From positions 1 through 41,269 of the forward strand of contig NZ_JAELVH010000019.1 of the NCBI RefSeq assembly GCF_019399235.1: a stretch of DNA of 41,269 bases, read 5' to 3'. The position numbers and the translations under genes were made by a program. Shown here piece after piece: positions 1 to 8,557 of the stretch (its first letter is position 1; each line of letters opens with the position of its first letter). This stretch comes from Streptomyces poriferorum. GTDB taxonomy: Bacteria; Actinomycetota; Actinomycetes; Streptomycetales; Streptomycetaceae. The notes under the pieces are model-generated. The model did not search any database. It worked only from the letters and a program-made list of their open reading frames with translations, and was not told the DNA's origin.

Positions 1-132
1 TCCGTACGGGCCCGGCCCGCCGCAGCTGCAGCGGGCGGTGCAGAACGAGCCGCGTTCGACGGTGGTGGCTTCGTGGGCGGGCCGGGCCGGTGGGACGGCC
101 GGCGGGACCTCGGCGGTGTGTTGGTCGTACAC
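1..132 (-). CDS. Small Cys-containing protein, 5' part only (runs off the window start)
   Basis: A minus-strand frame opens with GTG at 130-132 and stays open for 44 codons to the window edge. The N-terminal half is Pro/Ala rich. It is followed by a compact motif ERGSFCTARCSCGGPG (about residues 26-41) with three Cys and neighbouring Gly. This recalls small Streptomyces proteins carrying a short Cys-rich, possibly zinc-binding patch of the type FCTAxCxCG. A TACCTT hexamer (plus positions 139-144, read on the minus strand) lies 6 nt before the GTG, which fits leaderless expression. Both the start and the identity are inferred from this short stretch, and the C-terminus is not visible. I cannot assign a function. 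Confidence 0.45.
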   Translation of the reverse strand, partial: MYDQHTAEVPPAVPPARPAHEATTVERGSFCTARCSCGGPGPYG

Positions 133-264
133 GCGTCCAAGGTACTGGCCGCGGCTGTCCGGCGGTGAGGGGTGTGCGGGCGGCGTTACGGGGGGCACGG
201 GCCGTCGTTATGCGGAACGGGTGGGGAGCTCGGGCAGGCGGTCGGCGTTGGGGGTTGGCAGGCG

Positions 265-1197
265 ATGGTGGTGCAGCAGCACAGGTCCGGAGGCGGGACG
301 CGCGCTGTGCGCGCCCTCGCGGTCGTGGGCGTGATGGTGGCGGCCGCCGGGTGCGCCGGGGACGGCGGGGGCGGGGATCGTGCCGCGGCCGACGACCGGT
401 CCGGTCCGGGCCCCGTCGCGGCGGTGCGACGGGCCGCGGCGGTCCTGGTGGGGCCGGGCTCCGGGTCGGCGGCGGCCGGGAGCGCGGAGGTGGTCACGTC
501 CATGGAGACGGCGGCCGGCGGCACCCGCGTGACGATCCGGGGCAAGGGGACGTACGACTTCCGTAACCAGTCCGGCCGGCTCAAGGTTGTGCTGCCGCAG
601 GACCCGGCGGGCGAGGACGAGCACCGGCCCATCACGGAACTGCTGGCCCCGGGCGCGCTGTACATGATGAACCGGGGGGCCGGGGTGCCCGTCGACAAGT
701 GGGTGAGGATCGACACGACGGCGCTGGCGGACGGCAACCTGGTGACCGGCGGGGTCACCGACCCGATGGCCGCGGCCGAACTGCTGGGCGGGGTGAGCGC
801 GGTGACGTACGTGGGCGAGACCGACCTGGCCGGGGTCACCGTGCGGCACTACCGGGGAACCTCCGACATCGGACGCGCCGCGCGCCGGGCCTCGGCCGCT
901 TCGCGCGGTGCGCTGACGGCGGCGGCGAACGGGTTCCGTACGGACACGGTGCCGTTCGACGCGTATCTGGACGAGCAGGGCCGGCTGCGCAAGGTCCGCC
1001 ACCGGTTCAGTTTCGCCAACGAGGGGGAGACGCGGGAGGTGGTGTCGACGACGCTGCTCTACGGGTTCGGCGTGACGGTCTCCGTACCGTTGCCGGACGC
1101 ACGCGACATCTACACCGGAGAGATCGAACAGGGGCGCGCAGCGGGAACTTCGGACCGGACCCGGGCCGGATCCGAGCCGTCCCCGGGCCGTTCCTAG
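265..1197 (+). CDS. Putative lipoprotein, LolA/LprG-like fold
   Basis: This 310-aa protein starts at ATG 265 and has a basic N-terminus, a hydrophobic stretch (about residues 14-28) and a lipobox-like VAAAGC with the lipidated Cys at residue 30. An acidic linker and a beta-rich body of about 230 residues follow. The body resembles Streptomyces lipoproteins that look like LppX/LprG or LolA carriers: alternating hydrophobic strands, a central 'KWVRID' and a late 'RHRFSF' strand. By analogy it would sit on the outer face of the membrane, possibly binding a lipid. The frame is open further upstream, but the lipobox only makes sense with this start. No operon partner is evident: the neighbour on the left is divergent and the next gene is 89 bp away. 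The family assignment is tentative; the lipoprotein call is firmer. Confidence 0.7.
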   Translation: MVVQQHRSGGGTRAVRALAVVGVMVAAAGCAGDGGGGDRAAADDRSGPGPVAAVRRAAAVLVGPGSGSAAAGSAEVVTSMETAAGGTRVTIRGKGTYDFRNQSGRLKVVLPQDPAGEDEHRPITELLAPGALYMMNRGAGVPVDKWVRIDTTALADGNLVTGGVTDPMAAAELLGGVSAVTYVGETDLAGVTVRHYRGTSDIGRAARRASAASRGALTAAANGFRTDTVPFDAYLDEQGRLRKVRHRFSFANEGETREVVSTTLLYGFGVTVSVPLPDARDIYTGEIEQGRAAGTSDRTRAGSEPSPGRS

Positions 1198-1286
1198 GCA
1201 TCCGGCGGCGGTGAAATGGTCCGTCCGTGCCATGCGCGGTGTGCGCCGCGGTCCCTACCCTGGGAAGTCGGCGACGGCAGTGAGAG

Positions 1287-1523
1287 GTGAGTGACGTGGT
1301 GACGCTCAGCCCGCGGACCGTATCGGACCATGTGGCTCTCGCCGAGATCGAACTCTGCGGGGAGCTGATGATCGCGGCGTCTGCGGCCATCGGGGAGCGG
1401 CTCAGCGCCGACCGTATCGACGAGGTGCTCGACGTACAGGTGATCACCGAGCGCACCACCGTCCCCCGGCAGGCGGATCACCGGGGTGACGGGGCGGGCG
1501 ACAGACGCGGGCCGAGGCCCTGA
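1287..1523 (+). CDS. Small conserved Streptomyces hypothetical protein
   Basis: A 78-aa ORF with a GTG start, preceded by GAGAGG-like purines. Residues about 13-50 (from SDHVALAEIELCGELMIAAS to SADRIDEVLDV) look like a small conserved streptomycete protein that I recall from this genomic position, predicted to be mostly helical. The last 20 residues are low-complexity and Arg/Gly/Pro rich, and they run into the tandem-repeat array, so the tail may not be conserved. A TACCCT hexamer at 1256-1261 could be its -10 element. The function is unknown and no catalytic motif is visible. Confidence 0.6.
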   Translation: MSDVVTLSPRTVSDHVALAEIELCGELMIAASAAIGERLSADRIDEVLDVQVITERTTVPRQADHRGDGAGDRRGPRP

Positions 1524-1524
1524 C

Positions 1525-1820
1525 CAGGTGCGCGTGCGGCGGGAGGCCGGGGTTCTGAGCAGCCTCCGATCACGTGCGTGTGCGGCAGGCGACCGGGGTT
1601 CTGAGCAGGCCCTGACCACGTGTGCGGCAGGCGACCTGGGTTCTGATCAGGTTCTGACCACGTGCGCGGCGGGAGGCCGGAGTTCTCAGCAGCCTCCGAT
1701 CACTTGCCTGCGCGGCAGGCGACCAGGGTTCTGAGCAGGCCCTGATCATGTGCACGGCAGCTGGCCGAGGTCCTGACCAGCCTCCGATCACGTGGCGCGG
1801 CGAACGGCCCTGATCACGTG
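1525..1820. repeat. Imperfect tandem repeat array, 42/46-bp units, reaching into the csoR stop
   Basis: About seven imperfect units can be followed by a CACGTG-like core (CAGGTG, CACTTG and CATGTG variants) at 1525, 1571, 1617, 1659, 1701, 1747 and 1789, with a last shortened step to 1815. Spacings are 46, 46, 42, 42, 46, 42 and 26 nt. Each unit also carries 'TTCTGAGCAG' or a variant and 'GGCAGGCGACC' or 'GGGAGGCCGG'. The last copy overlaps the final codons and stop of csoR, so the array looks like duplications of csoR 3'-end sequence. It fills the whole gap between the small ORF and csoR. Confidence 0.85.
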
Positions 1821-2209
1821 CGCAGCAGGCGGGCGATGGCCTTGGTGGCCTCCTCGACCTTCGCGTCGATCTCCTCGCCGCCCTTGACCGCGGCATCGGC
1901 GACGCAGTGGCGCAGGTGCTCCTCCAGCAGCTGGAGCGCGAAGGACTGGAGCGCCTTGGTGGACGCCGACACCTGGGTGAGTATGTCGATGCAGTAGACG
2001 TCCTCGTCGACCATGCGCTGCAGACCGCGGATCTGGCCCTCGATGCGGCGCAGACGCTTGAGGTGCTCGGCCTTCTGGTGGTGGTAGCCGTGTATCCCGC
2101 GGTCGTGGTCGGTCACGATCGCTTCGGCGGGAGCCGTGGCGTCGGCCGTGCCCGCGCCGTGCGCCGCGTCGGGCGACCGATCCGCCTCGGTGGCCTCGGT
2201 AGTGGTCAT
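1814..2209 (-). CDS. csoR: Copper-sensing CsoR-family repressor
   Basis: A 131-aa protein of the DUF156/CsoR family: all-helical metalloregulators that release operator DNA when Cu(I) binds. The conserved core begins near residue 40 (HHQKAEHLKRLRRIEGQIRG). The Cu(I) ligands are present as Cys73, His98 and Cys102, with the 25- and 4-residue spacings of M. tuberculosis CsoR (C36/H61/C65). The first 35 residues are a low-complexity extension. Start ATG 2209 is chosen because GGGAGG lies 6 nt upstream and an earlier in-frame start would overlap the operator. A perfect palindrome at 2244-2264 is a likely autoregulatory site. No copper exporter or chaperone gene is adjacent. The divergent neighbour is the DUF47-Pit phosphate pair. 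The stop codon lies inside a tandem-repeat unit. Confidence 0.92.
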   Translation of the reverse strand: MTTTEATEADRSPDAAHGAGTADATAPAEAIVTDHDRGIHGYHHQKAEHLKRLRRIEGQIRGLQRMVDEDVYCIDILTQVSASTKALQSFALQLLEEHLRHCVADAAVKGGEEIDAKVEEATKAIARLLRT

Positions 2210-2243
2210 TGCTGCCTCCCGTTTTCCCTTTACCCTGCCGTTT

Positions 2244-2264
2244 ATATACCCCTGGTGGGTATAT
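2244..2264. promoter_or_regulatory. CsoR operator palindrome
   Basis: A perfect inverted repeat, ATATACCC-N5-GGGTATAT, lies 34 nt upstream of csoR and 146 nt upstream of the divergent DUF47 gene. The TACCC-N5-GGGTA core matches described CsoR operators, so copper-relieved autorepression is the simplest reading. Confidence 0.88.
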
Positions 2265-2409
2265 CCTAACGAATTCAGCTGAAACGTGACCGGGGCCCCG
2301 TGCTGATCACTGTGCCTGATGCGCGACACTGAAGAATGCCGGTTAGCCGTGGCCGGATGATGCGCCTAGCATCAGCCTGACCGAATCCAAAGCACCCCGA
2401 GGACCCCAC

Positions 2410-3030
2410 GTGCGCTTTCGTCTGACCCCCAGGGAGACGAGCTTCTACGACATGTTCTCCGCATCCGCGGACAACATCGTCACGGGCTCGAAACTCCTGA
2501 TGGAACTGCTCGGGGCGGATTCTGCCTCCCGAGTCGAGATCGCGGAGCGCATGCGGGCAGCGGAGCACGCGGGGGACGATGCCACCCACGCGATCTTCCA
2601 CCAGCTGAACTCCTCATTCATTACGCCCTTCGACCGCGAGGACATTTACAACCTCGCCTCGTCGCTCGACGACATCATGGACTTCATGGAGGAGGCCGTC
2701 GACCTGGTCGTTCTGTACCAGGTGGACGAGCTCCCGAAGGGGGTCGAGCAGCAGGTCGAGGTACTGGCGCGGGCGGCTGAACTGACCGCCGCGGCCATGC
2801 CGAACCTGCGGACCATGGACAACCTCACCGAGTACTGGATCGAGGTCAACCGCCTGGAGAACCAGGCCGACCAGATCCACCGCAAGCTGCTCGCCCAGCT
2901 CTTCAACGGCAAGTACGACGCCATAGAGGTGCTGAAGCTGAAGCAGATCGTGGACGTGCTGGAAGAGGCTGCGGACGCGTTCGAGCACGTCGCGAACACG
3001 GTGGAGACCATCGCGGTCAAGGAGTCCTGA
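2410..3030 (+). CDS. DUF47 (PhoU-like) Pit accessory protein
   Basis: A 206-aa all-helical protein of the DUF47/PhoU_div family, which is regularly encoded just before Pit transporters and thought to modulate them from the cytoplasm. Family features include the N-terminal FRLTPRETSFYDMFSASADN, the acidic helix DREDIYNLASSLDDIMDFMEEA (about residues 77-98) and the C-terminal 'LKQIVDVLEEAADAFEHVANTVE'. The GTG start is preceded by GAGGA (about 2399). It is separated from pit by 5 nt, so the two are surely co-transcribed and probably translationally coupled. A candidate promoter with TAGCAT at 2366-2371 sits inside a small palindrome, TGATGC-N5-GCATCA. Confidence 0.9.
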   Translation: MRFRLTPRETSFYDMFSASADNIVTGSKLLMELLGADSASRVEIAERMRAAEHAGDDATHAIFHQLNSSFITPFDREDIYNLASSLDDIMDFMEEAVDLVVLYQVDELPKGVEQQVEVLARAAELTAAAMPNLRTMDNLTEYWIEVNRLENQADQIHRKLLAQLFNGKYDAIEVLKLKQIVDVLEEAADAFEHVANTVETIAVKES

Positions 3031-3035
3031 ACCAC

Positions 3036-4034
3036 GTGGACACCTTTGTGCTGGTCGTGACCATCGGCGTCGCGCTCGGCTTCACGTACACGAACGGCTT
3101 CCACGACTCGGCGAACGCCATCGCCACGTCGGTCTCCACCCGGGCGCTCACCCCCCGTGCGGCCCTGGCCATGGCGGCGGTGATGAACCTCGCCGGCGCG
3201 TTCCTCGGCAGCGGGGTCGCCAAGACCGTCAGCGAGGGCCTGATCGCGACGCCCACGGGCGACAAGGGGATGGGAATCCTCTTCGCCGCTCTGGTCGGCG
3301 CGATCATCTGGAACCTGGTCACCTGGTACTTCGGCCTGCCCTCGTCGTCCTCCCATGCCCTGTTCGGCGGAATGGTCGGCGCCGCGCTCGCGGGCGGGAC
3401 GCTGGTGCACTGGGACGGGGTGCTCGACAAGGTCGTCATCCCGATGTTCATCTCGCCGGTGATCGGCCTGGTGGTGGGCTATCTGGTGATGGTCGCCATC
3501 ATGTGGATGTTCCGGAGGTCCAACCCGCACAAGGCCAAGCGCGGCTTCCGGATCGCGCAGACCGTCTCGGCCGCGGGCATGGCGCTCGGTCACGGTCTGC
3601 AGGACGCGCAGAAGACGATGGGCATCGTGGTGATGGCCCTGGTCATCTCCGGCCACGAGACGTACAGCGACCCGATCCCGGTCTGGGTGAAGCTCGTCTG
3701 CGCGCTGATGCTGTCGCTGGGTACGTACGCCGGTGGCTGGCGCATCATGCGTACGCTCGGCCGGAAGATCATCGAGCTGGACCCGCCGCAGGGCTTCGCC
3801 GCGGAGACGACGGGGGCCTCGATCATGTTCGGTTCGGCGTTCCTGTTCCACGCGCCGATCTCGACGACGCACGTCATCACCTCGGCGATCATGGGTGTCG
3901 GCGCCACGAAGCGGGTGAACGCGGTCCGCTGGGGTGTCGCGAAGAACATCATCCTGGGGTGGTTCATCACGATGCCGGCGGCGGCGCTCGTCGCTGCCGC
4001 GAGCTACGGGGTCGTCGTCCTGATGTTCGGCTGA
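3036..4034 (+). CDS. pit: Low-affinity inorganic phosphate transporter (Pit family)
   Basis: A 332-aa polytopic membrane protein of the PiT family (PF01384), expected to import neutral metal-phosphate with protons. It shows the two family halves. The first has GFHDSANAIA near residue 24 and PSSSSHALFGGMVGAAL near 103. The second has 'SAFLFHAPISTTHVITSAIMGVG' near 265. Length is typical of short bacterial Pit proteins without the long central loop. The GTG start lies 5 nt after the DUF47 stop. A strong terminator hairpin follows at 4060-4099. It converges on the pst operon, so low- and high-affinity phosphate systems sit tail to tail. Confidence 0.95.
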   Translation: MDTFVLVVTIGVALGFTYTNGFHDSANAIATSVSTRALTPRAALAMAAVMNLAGAFLGSGVAKTVSEGLIATPTGDKGMGILFAALVGAIIWNLVTWYFGLPSSSSHALFGGMVGAALAGGTLVHWDGVLDKVVIPMFISPVIGLVVGYLVMVAIMWMFRRSNPHKAKRGFRIAQTVSAAGMALGHGLQDAQKTMGIVVMALVISGHETYSDPIPVWVKLVCALMLSLGTYAGGWRIMRTLGRKIIELDPPQGFAAETTGASIMFGSAFLFHAPISTTHVITSAIMGVGATKRVNAVRWGVAKNIILGWFITMPAAALVAAASYGVVVLMFG

Positions 4035-4059
4035 CCGCAGGTCCGCACACCGTATGAAC

Positions 4060-4099
4060 GGGTCCGCCCCGCTCTCCTCGTGGAGAGCGGGGCGGACCC
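4060..4099. terminator. Bidirectional terminator hairpin between pit and pstB
   Basis: A perfect 18-bp stem (4060-4077 with 4082-4099) and a TCGT tetraloop lie between the convergent pit and pstB stops. It would serve both strands. There is no U-tract, as is usual in Streptomyces. Confidence 0.9.
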
Positions 4100-4153
4100 T
4101 TCGCCTTGTGGTGGCACCGCCATGCAGCACCCCAAGGCCGTCTGCGGGAACCC

Positions 4154-4930
<777 letters not shown>

Positions 4931-4954
4931 CTGAATCACTGCTTTCTGCTGGCC

Positions 4955-6037
4955 CTATCGGCCGGTCTTGGGGGCCTTCCAGCGGGCTATGCCGCGGGCC
5001 ACCAGATTGAGGATCATGACGAAGGCGATCAGGACCAGGGCCGCGGCCCAGGCGCGGTCGTAGGACGCGGCCTCACCGATCTTGTACTGCTCGTAGATGT
5101 AGAACGGCAGTGACGACTGGGCGCCTTCGAAGGGGTTCGGGTTGATCAGCTGGCTGCCGAAGACCAGCAGGATGATCGGCGCGGTCTCGCCCGCGATGCG
5201 CGCGATGGCGAGCATGACGCCGGTGGCGATGCCGCCGATCGCGGTCGGCAGGACCACCTTCAGGATGGTGCGCCACTTCGGGATGCCGAGGGCGAGGGAG
5301 GCCTCGCGGAGCTCGTTGGGGACGAGCTTCAGCATCTCCTCGGTGGAGCGGACCACGACCGGGATCATCAGGATCGTCAGGGCCAGCGCGCCCATCAGGC
5401 CGGAGGGCTCGAGACCCGCGATCAGCATGATCGACAGGATGAACAGACCGGCGACGATGGACGGGATGCCGGTCATCACGTCGACGAAGAAGGTGACGGC
5501 CTTGGCCAGCGCGCCCTTGCCGTACTCCACCAGGTAGACCGCGGTGAGCAGGCCGAGCGGGGCGGAGATCAGGGTGGCGATGCCGACCTGCTCCAGGGTG
5601 CCGATCAGGGCGTGGTAGACGCCGCCGCTGGCCTCGGGCCCGAGGACGCCGGCCATCGAGTGGGTCAGGAAGTAGCCGTCCAGGCGCTCCGAGCCGCGGC
5701 TGATGGTCGTCCAGAGCAGCGAGGCCAGCGGGACGACGGCGATCAGGAAGCAGACCCAGACGAGGCTGGTGGCGAGGCGGTCCTTCGCCTGGCGCTTGTT
5801 CTCCACGACGCTGGTCGCGACGTAGGAGATCGTCAGGAAGAGCAGCGCGGAGAGCAGGCCCCACTGGACCCGGCTGTGCCAGCCGGCGGCCGCGCCGATA
5901 CCGACACCCAGGGCGATGGAGACGACGGCGAAGCCGAGCGGGGCCAGGCGGGGCAGGGTCCGGCTGCTGAGGCTGCTCACCGGGGCGGGCGGTGTGGGCA
6001 CCGGGCGGTCCTGGACGCTGGTGGATGCGTGGCTCAT
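4955..6037 (-). CDS. pstA: Phosphate ABC transporter permease PstA
   Basis: A 360-aa integral membrane permease. A Ser/Pro-rich cytoplasmic N-terminus of about 35 residues precedes several transmembrane helices. The MetI-type permease loop is visible as ELREASLALGIPKWRTILKVVLP (about residues 243-265), the EAA motif that docks PstB. The paired-permease motif GVYHALIGTLEQVGIATLIS lies in mid-protein. Its ATG overlaps the pstC stop by 4 nt (ATGA), so translation of the two permeases is coupled. Confidence 0.96.
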   Translation of the reverse strand: MSHASTSVQDRPVPTPPAPVSSLSSRTLPRLAPLGFAVVSIALGVGIGAAAGWHSRVQWGLLSALLFLTISYVATSVVENKRQAKDRLATSLVWVCFLIAVVPLASLLWTTISRGSERLDGYFLTHSMAGVLGPEASGGVYHALIGTLEQVGIATLISAPLGLLTAVYLVEYGKGALAKAVTFFVDVMTGIPSIVAGLFILSIMLIAGLEPSGLMGALALTILMIPVVVRSTEEMLKLVPNELREASLALGIPKWRTILKVVLPTAIGGIATGVMLAIARIAGETAPIILLVFGSQLINPNPFEGAQSSLPFYIYEQYKIGEAASYDRAWAAALVLIAFVMILNLVARGIARWKAPKTGR

Positions 6038-7026
6038 GCGTTGGCCCCCGAGTACTCCTTGCGGCGGGCGATGATGAGCCGCGCGGCGCCGTTTACCAGC
6101 AGGGTGAGGACGAAGAGGACCAGTCCGGAGGCGATCAGGGCGTCGCGCCCGAACGCGTCGGCCTCGCCGAACTTCGCGGCGATGTTCTGGGCGAACGTCC
6201 CGCCGCCCGGGTTGAGCACGTGCAGCGAGATGAGGAAGTTCGGCGACAGGACCGTGGCGACGGCCATCGTCTCGCCGAGCGCGCGGCCCAGGCCCAGCAT
6301 CGAGGCGGAGATCACGCCGGAGCGGCCGAACGGCAGCACCGAGAGGCGGATGACCTCCCAGCGGGTGGCGCCGAGCGCGAGCGCGGCCTCCTCGTTCATC
6401 CTCGGGACCTGGAGGAAGACCTCGCGGCTGACACTGGTCACGATCGGCAGGATCATGATCGCGAGCAGGATGCCGACGGTGAAGAGCGAGCGGGCGACAC
6501 CGATCTCGGTCTTCTCGAAGATGTAAGTCCAGCCGAAGAACTGGTCGAGCCAGAGGTTCAGGCCCTCGAGGTACGGCACGAGGACGAGCGCGCCCCAGAT
6601 GCCGTAGACGATGCTGGGCACCGCGGCGAGCAGGTCGATGACGTACGCGATCGCACCGGCCAGCTTGCGCGGCGCGTAGTGCGAGATGAACAGGGCGATG
6701 CCGACAGCGATCGGAACCGCGATGACCATCGCGATGATCGAGCTGACGACGGTCCCGAAGAGCAGGACGGCGATGCCGAAGACGGGCGGGTCACCGGCCG
6801 GGTTCCAGTCGAACGTGGTGAGGAAGTTGCCCTCGTCGTCGGAGATGGCGATGGCCGCGCGGTACGTGAGGAAGGCGGCGATCGACGCCATGATCACGAG
6901 CAGCAGGATGCCCGAGCCGCGGGAGAGGCCCAGGAAGATCTTGTCACCGACGCGGCCGGTGGACTTGGCGCGGGTGCGCCTGCCCGGCGGGGCCGGTGGA
7001 ATTTCTGTCTGTGTGGTGGAAGCCAT
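6034..7026 (-). CDS. pstC: Phosphate ABC transporter permease PstC
   Basis: A 330-aa permease that pairs with PstA. After a basic N-terminus (about residues 1-30) it has multiple transmembrane helices, the motif AVPSIVYGIWG and the EAA loop NEEAALALGATRWEVIRLSVLPFGRSG. The C-terminus is RRKEYSGANA. ATG 7026 (MASTTQTE) is the plausible start; a longer open frame upstream is only read-through antisense to normal codon bias. It lies 158 nt downstream of pstS, with a strong hairpin in the gap that probably lowers permease expression relative to the binding protein. Confidence 0.96.
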   Translation of the reverse strand: MASTTQTEIPPAPPGRRTRAKSTGRVGDKIFLGLSRGSGILLLVIMASIAAFLTYRAAIAISDDEGNFLTTFDWNPAGDPPVFGIAVLLFGTVVSSIIAMVIAVPIAVGIALFISHYAPRKLAGAIAYVIDLLAAVPSIVYGIWGALVLVPYLEGLNLWLDQFFGWTYIFEKTEIGVARSLFTVGILLAIMILPIVTSVSREVFLQVPRMNEEAALALGATRWEVIRLSVLPFGRSGVISASMLGLGRALGETMAVATVLSPNFLISLHVLNPGGGTFAQNIAAKFGEADAFGRDALIASGLVLFVLTLLVNGAARLIIARRKEYSGANA

Positions 7027-7096
7027 GGTCTTTCCGGTCTGTGTGGGGGAGTCCCTGAGGGGCTCCCCTGGCGGCGGTGCACCGGATGGGTCGGGT

Positions 7097-7135
7097 GGCG
7101 GGCCGGTCCGGAGAGGTGCACCGGACCGGGCCGCC
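7097..7135 (-). terminator. Intercistronic stem-loop between pstS and pstC (partial terminator or mRNA stabiliser)
   Basis: Two 15-nt arms (7097-7111 and 7121-7135), complementary at 14 of 15 positions, enclose a 9-nt loop. The element sits in the 158-nt gap after the pstS stop. Such hairpins commonly leave binding-protein mRNA far more abundant than permease mRNA. That role is inferred from position. Confidence 0.75.
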
Positions 7136-7184
7136 AGTTGCGTCGTTCGTTGTGATTCGTGCGGGGCGTGGTGGGGCGTGCGGG

Positions 7185-8321
7185 TTACGAGAGGCCGGAG
7201 ACCGTCTCGCGGACCTTGGCGTTGATCGCCTCGGGGATCGGGGCGTAGCCGGCCTCGGTGAGCAGCTTCTGGCCGTCCGCGGAGGCGGTGTAGGTGAGGA
7301 AGGACTTCACGGTGCCGAGGGTGTCGGCCTTGTTGCCGGTGTCGCAGACGACCTCGTACGTCACCAGGACCAGCGGGTACGCGCCCTCGGCCTTGGTGGT
7401 GTAGTCGAGGTCGAGCGCCAGGTCCTTGCCGGTGCCCTTGACCTTGGCGGCGGCGATGGCCTTGGAGGCGTTCTCCGAGGAGGCCTTCACCGGGGCGGCG
7501 CCACCGGTGTTGATGTCGACCGTGGTGATCTGCTGCGAGGCGGCGTAGGAGAGCTCGAAGTAGCCGATCGAGCCGTCGACCTGCTTGACCTGGGTGGCCA
7601 CGCCGGAGGAGTTGGTCGCACCCTGGCCACCGGGGGCGGGCCACTTCTTCTCGGCCTCGTACTTCCAGTCGCTCGGGGCCGCGGCGCCGAGGTACTTGCC
7701 GAGGTTCTGGGTGGTGCCGGAGTCCTCGGAGCGGTGGAAGGGCTGGATCGCCTTGTCCGGGAGCTTGGCGCCCGGGTTGAGCTTGGCGATGGCCTCGTCG
7801 TTCCACTTCTTGATCTTCGTGTCGAAGATCTTGGCGAGGGTGGGGGCGTCCAGCGTGAGGCTGTCGACGCCGTCCAGGTGGAAGCCGATCGCGATCGGGC
7901 CGCCGACCATCGGGAGGTTGATGCCCTGGCCGGTCTTGCAGATCTTCTTCGAGTCGGCGACCTCCTCGGGCTTCAGCGCCGAGTCGGAGCCGGCGAAGCC
8001 GACGGTGCCCTGGTTGAAGGCGACGATGCCCTCGCCGGACGAGGAGGAGTTGTAGTTGATCTCCACGCCGGAGCAGGCGGCCATGTACTCCTTGACCCAG
8101 AGGTCCATGGCGTTCTTCTGGGCGCTGGACCCGGAGGCGCGCAGCTGGCCCTTGGCGCCGTCGCACTTGACGTTGGACGCGGCCTTCGTCTGGCCGCCGG
8201 TCCCGCCGGTGTCGCCACCGCTGTTGTTGTCCGAACCGCACGCCGTGAGGACCAGGGCGCCGGAGACGGCGAGGGCACCGAGCGCGGTGGCACGAAGCCG
8301 GTTCTTGCGCTGAAGCTTCAC
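7185..8321 (-). CDS. pstS: Phosphate-binding lipoprotein PstS
   Basis: A 378-aa periplasmic-type binding protein anchored as a lipoprotein. It has a basic N-terminus, hydrophobic helix and lipobox LTAC with Cys28, then a Gly/Asn/Thr-rich linker. The phosphate-site signatures are present: ASGSSAQKNAMDLWVKEY (about residues 62-79), NSSSSGEGIVAFNQGTVGFAGSDS and HRSEDSGTTQNLGKYL. The GTG start is preceded by GGAAGGA about 10 nt upstream. It is the first gene of pstSCAB, behind PHO boxes at 8455-8494, so it should be induced by PhoP under phosphate starvation. The leader of about 120 nt is long. Confidence 0.97.
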   Translation of the reverse strand: MKLQRKNRLRATALGALAVSGALVLTACGSDNNSGGDTGGTGGQTKAASNVKCDGAKGQLRASGSSAQKNAMDLWVKEYMAACSGVEINYNSSSSGEGIVAFNQGTVGFAGSDSALKPEEVADSKKICKTGQGINLPMVGGPIAIGFHLDGVDSLTLDAPTLAKIFDTKIKKWNDEAIAKLNPGAKLPDKAIQPFHRSEDSGTTQNLGKYLGAAAPSDWKYEAEKKWPAPGGQGATNSSGVATQVKQVDGSIGYFELSYAASQQITTVDINTGGAAPVKASSENASKAIAAAKVKGTGKDLALDLDYTTKAEGAYPLVLVTYEVVCDTGNKADTLGTVKSFLTYTASADGQKLLTEAGYAPIPEAINAKVRETVSGLS

Positions 8322-8454
8322 TTTCGGGTGTTCCTTCCAGGAGCCGCCGTGGTGGTTTCGGTCTACGACGGCGTGCGATGTGGTGGGTCGAGCGGAAGTC
8401 GTGTCCGGTGCGGTGTGTTCCTCGCACCGTGCACTGCCAAAATTAGGCAGAACA

Positions 8455-8494
8455 GGTGAAGCGGTCTGCGGGGGTGAGTGAACGGGAGGTGAAC
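8455..8494 (-). promoter_or_regulatory. PHO boxes (PhoP-binding direct repeats) upstream of pstS
   Basis: Read on the minus strand, GTTCACC-like heptamers occur at plus positions 8488-8494 (GTTCACC), 8477-8483 (GTTCACT) and 8455-8461 (CTTCACC). They are spaced at 11 and 22 nt, so four 11-nt direct-repeat units are in register and the third is degenerate. This is the arrangement described for PhoP boxes at Streptomyces pstS. A TAATTT hexamer just downstream (near 8442-8447) may be the -10 element. Confidence 0.92.
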
Positions 8495-8557
8495 CGTGTC
8501 GGGCGGCCTGGTTCCGGTGCGGTACGCCGCTTCAGCCCGTCCGGCGTATGAGGACGG

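Noticed and set aside
1486..1896. Small frames over the csoR downstream array coding repeated CRTR or CAAGD motifs
   Set aside because: They arise from the tandem repeat in any frame, and the unit lengths (42/46) break periodic coding.
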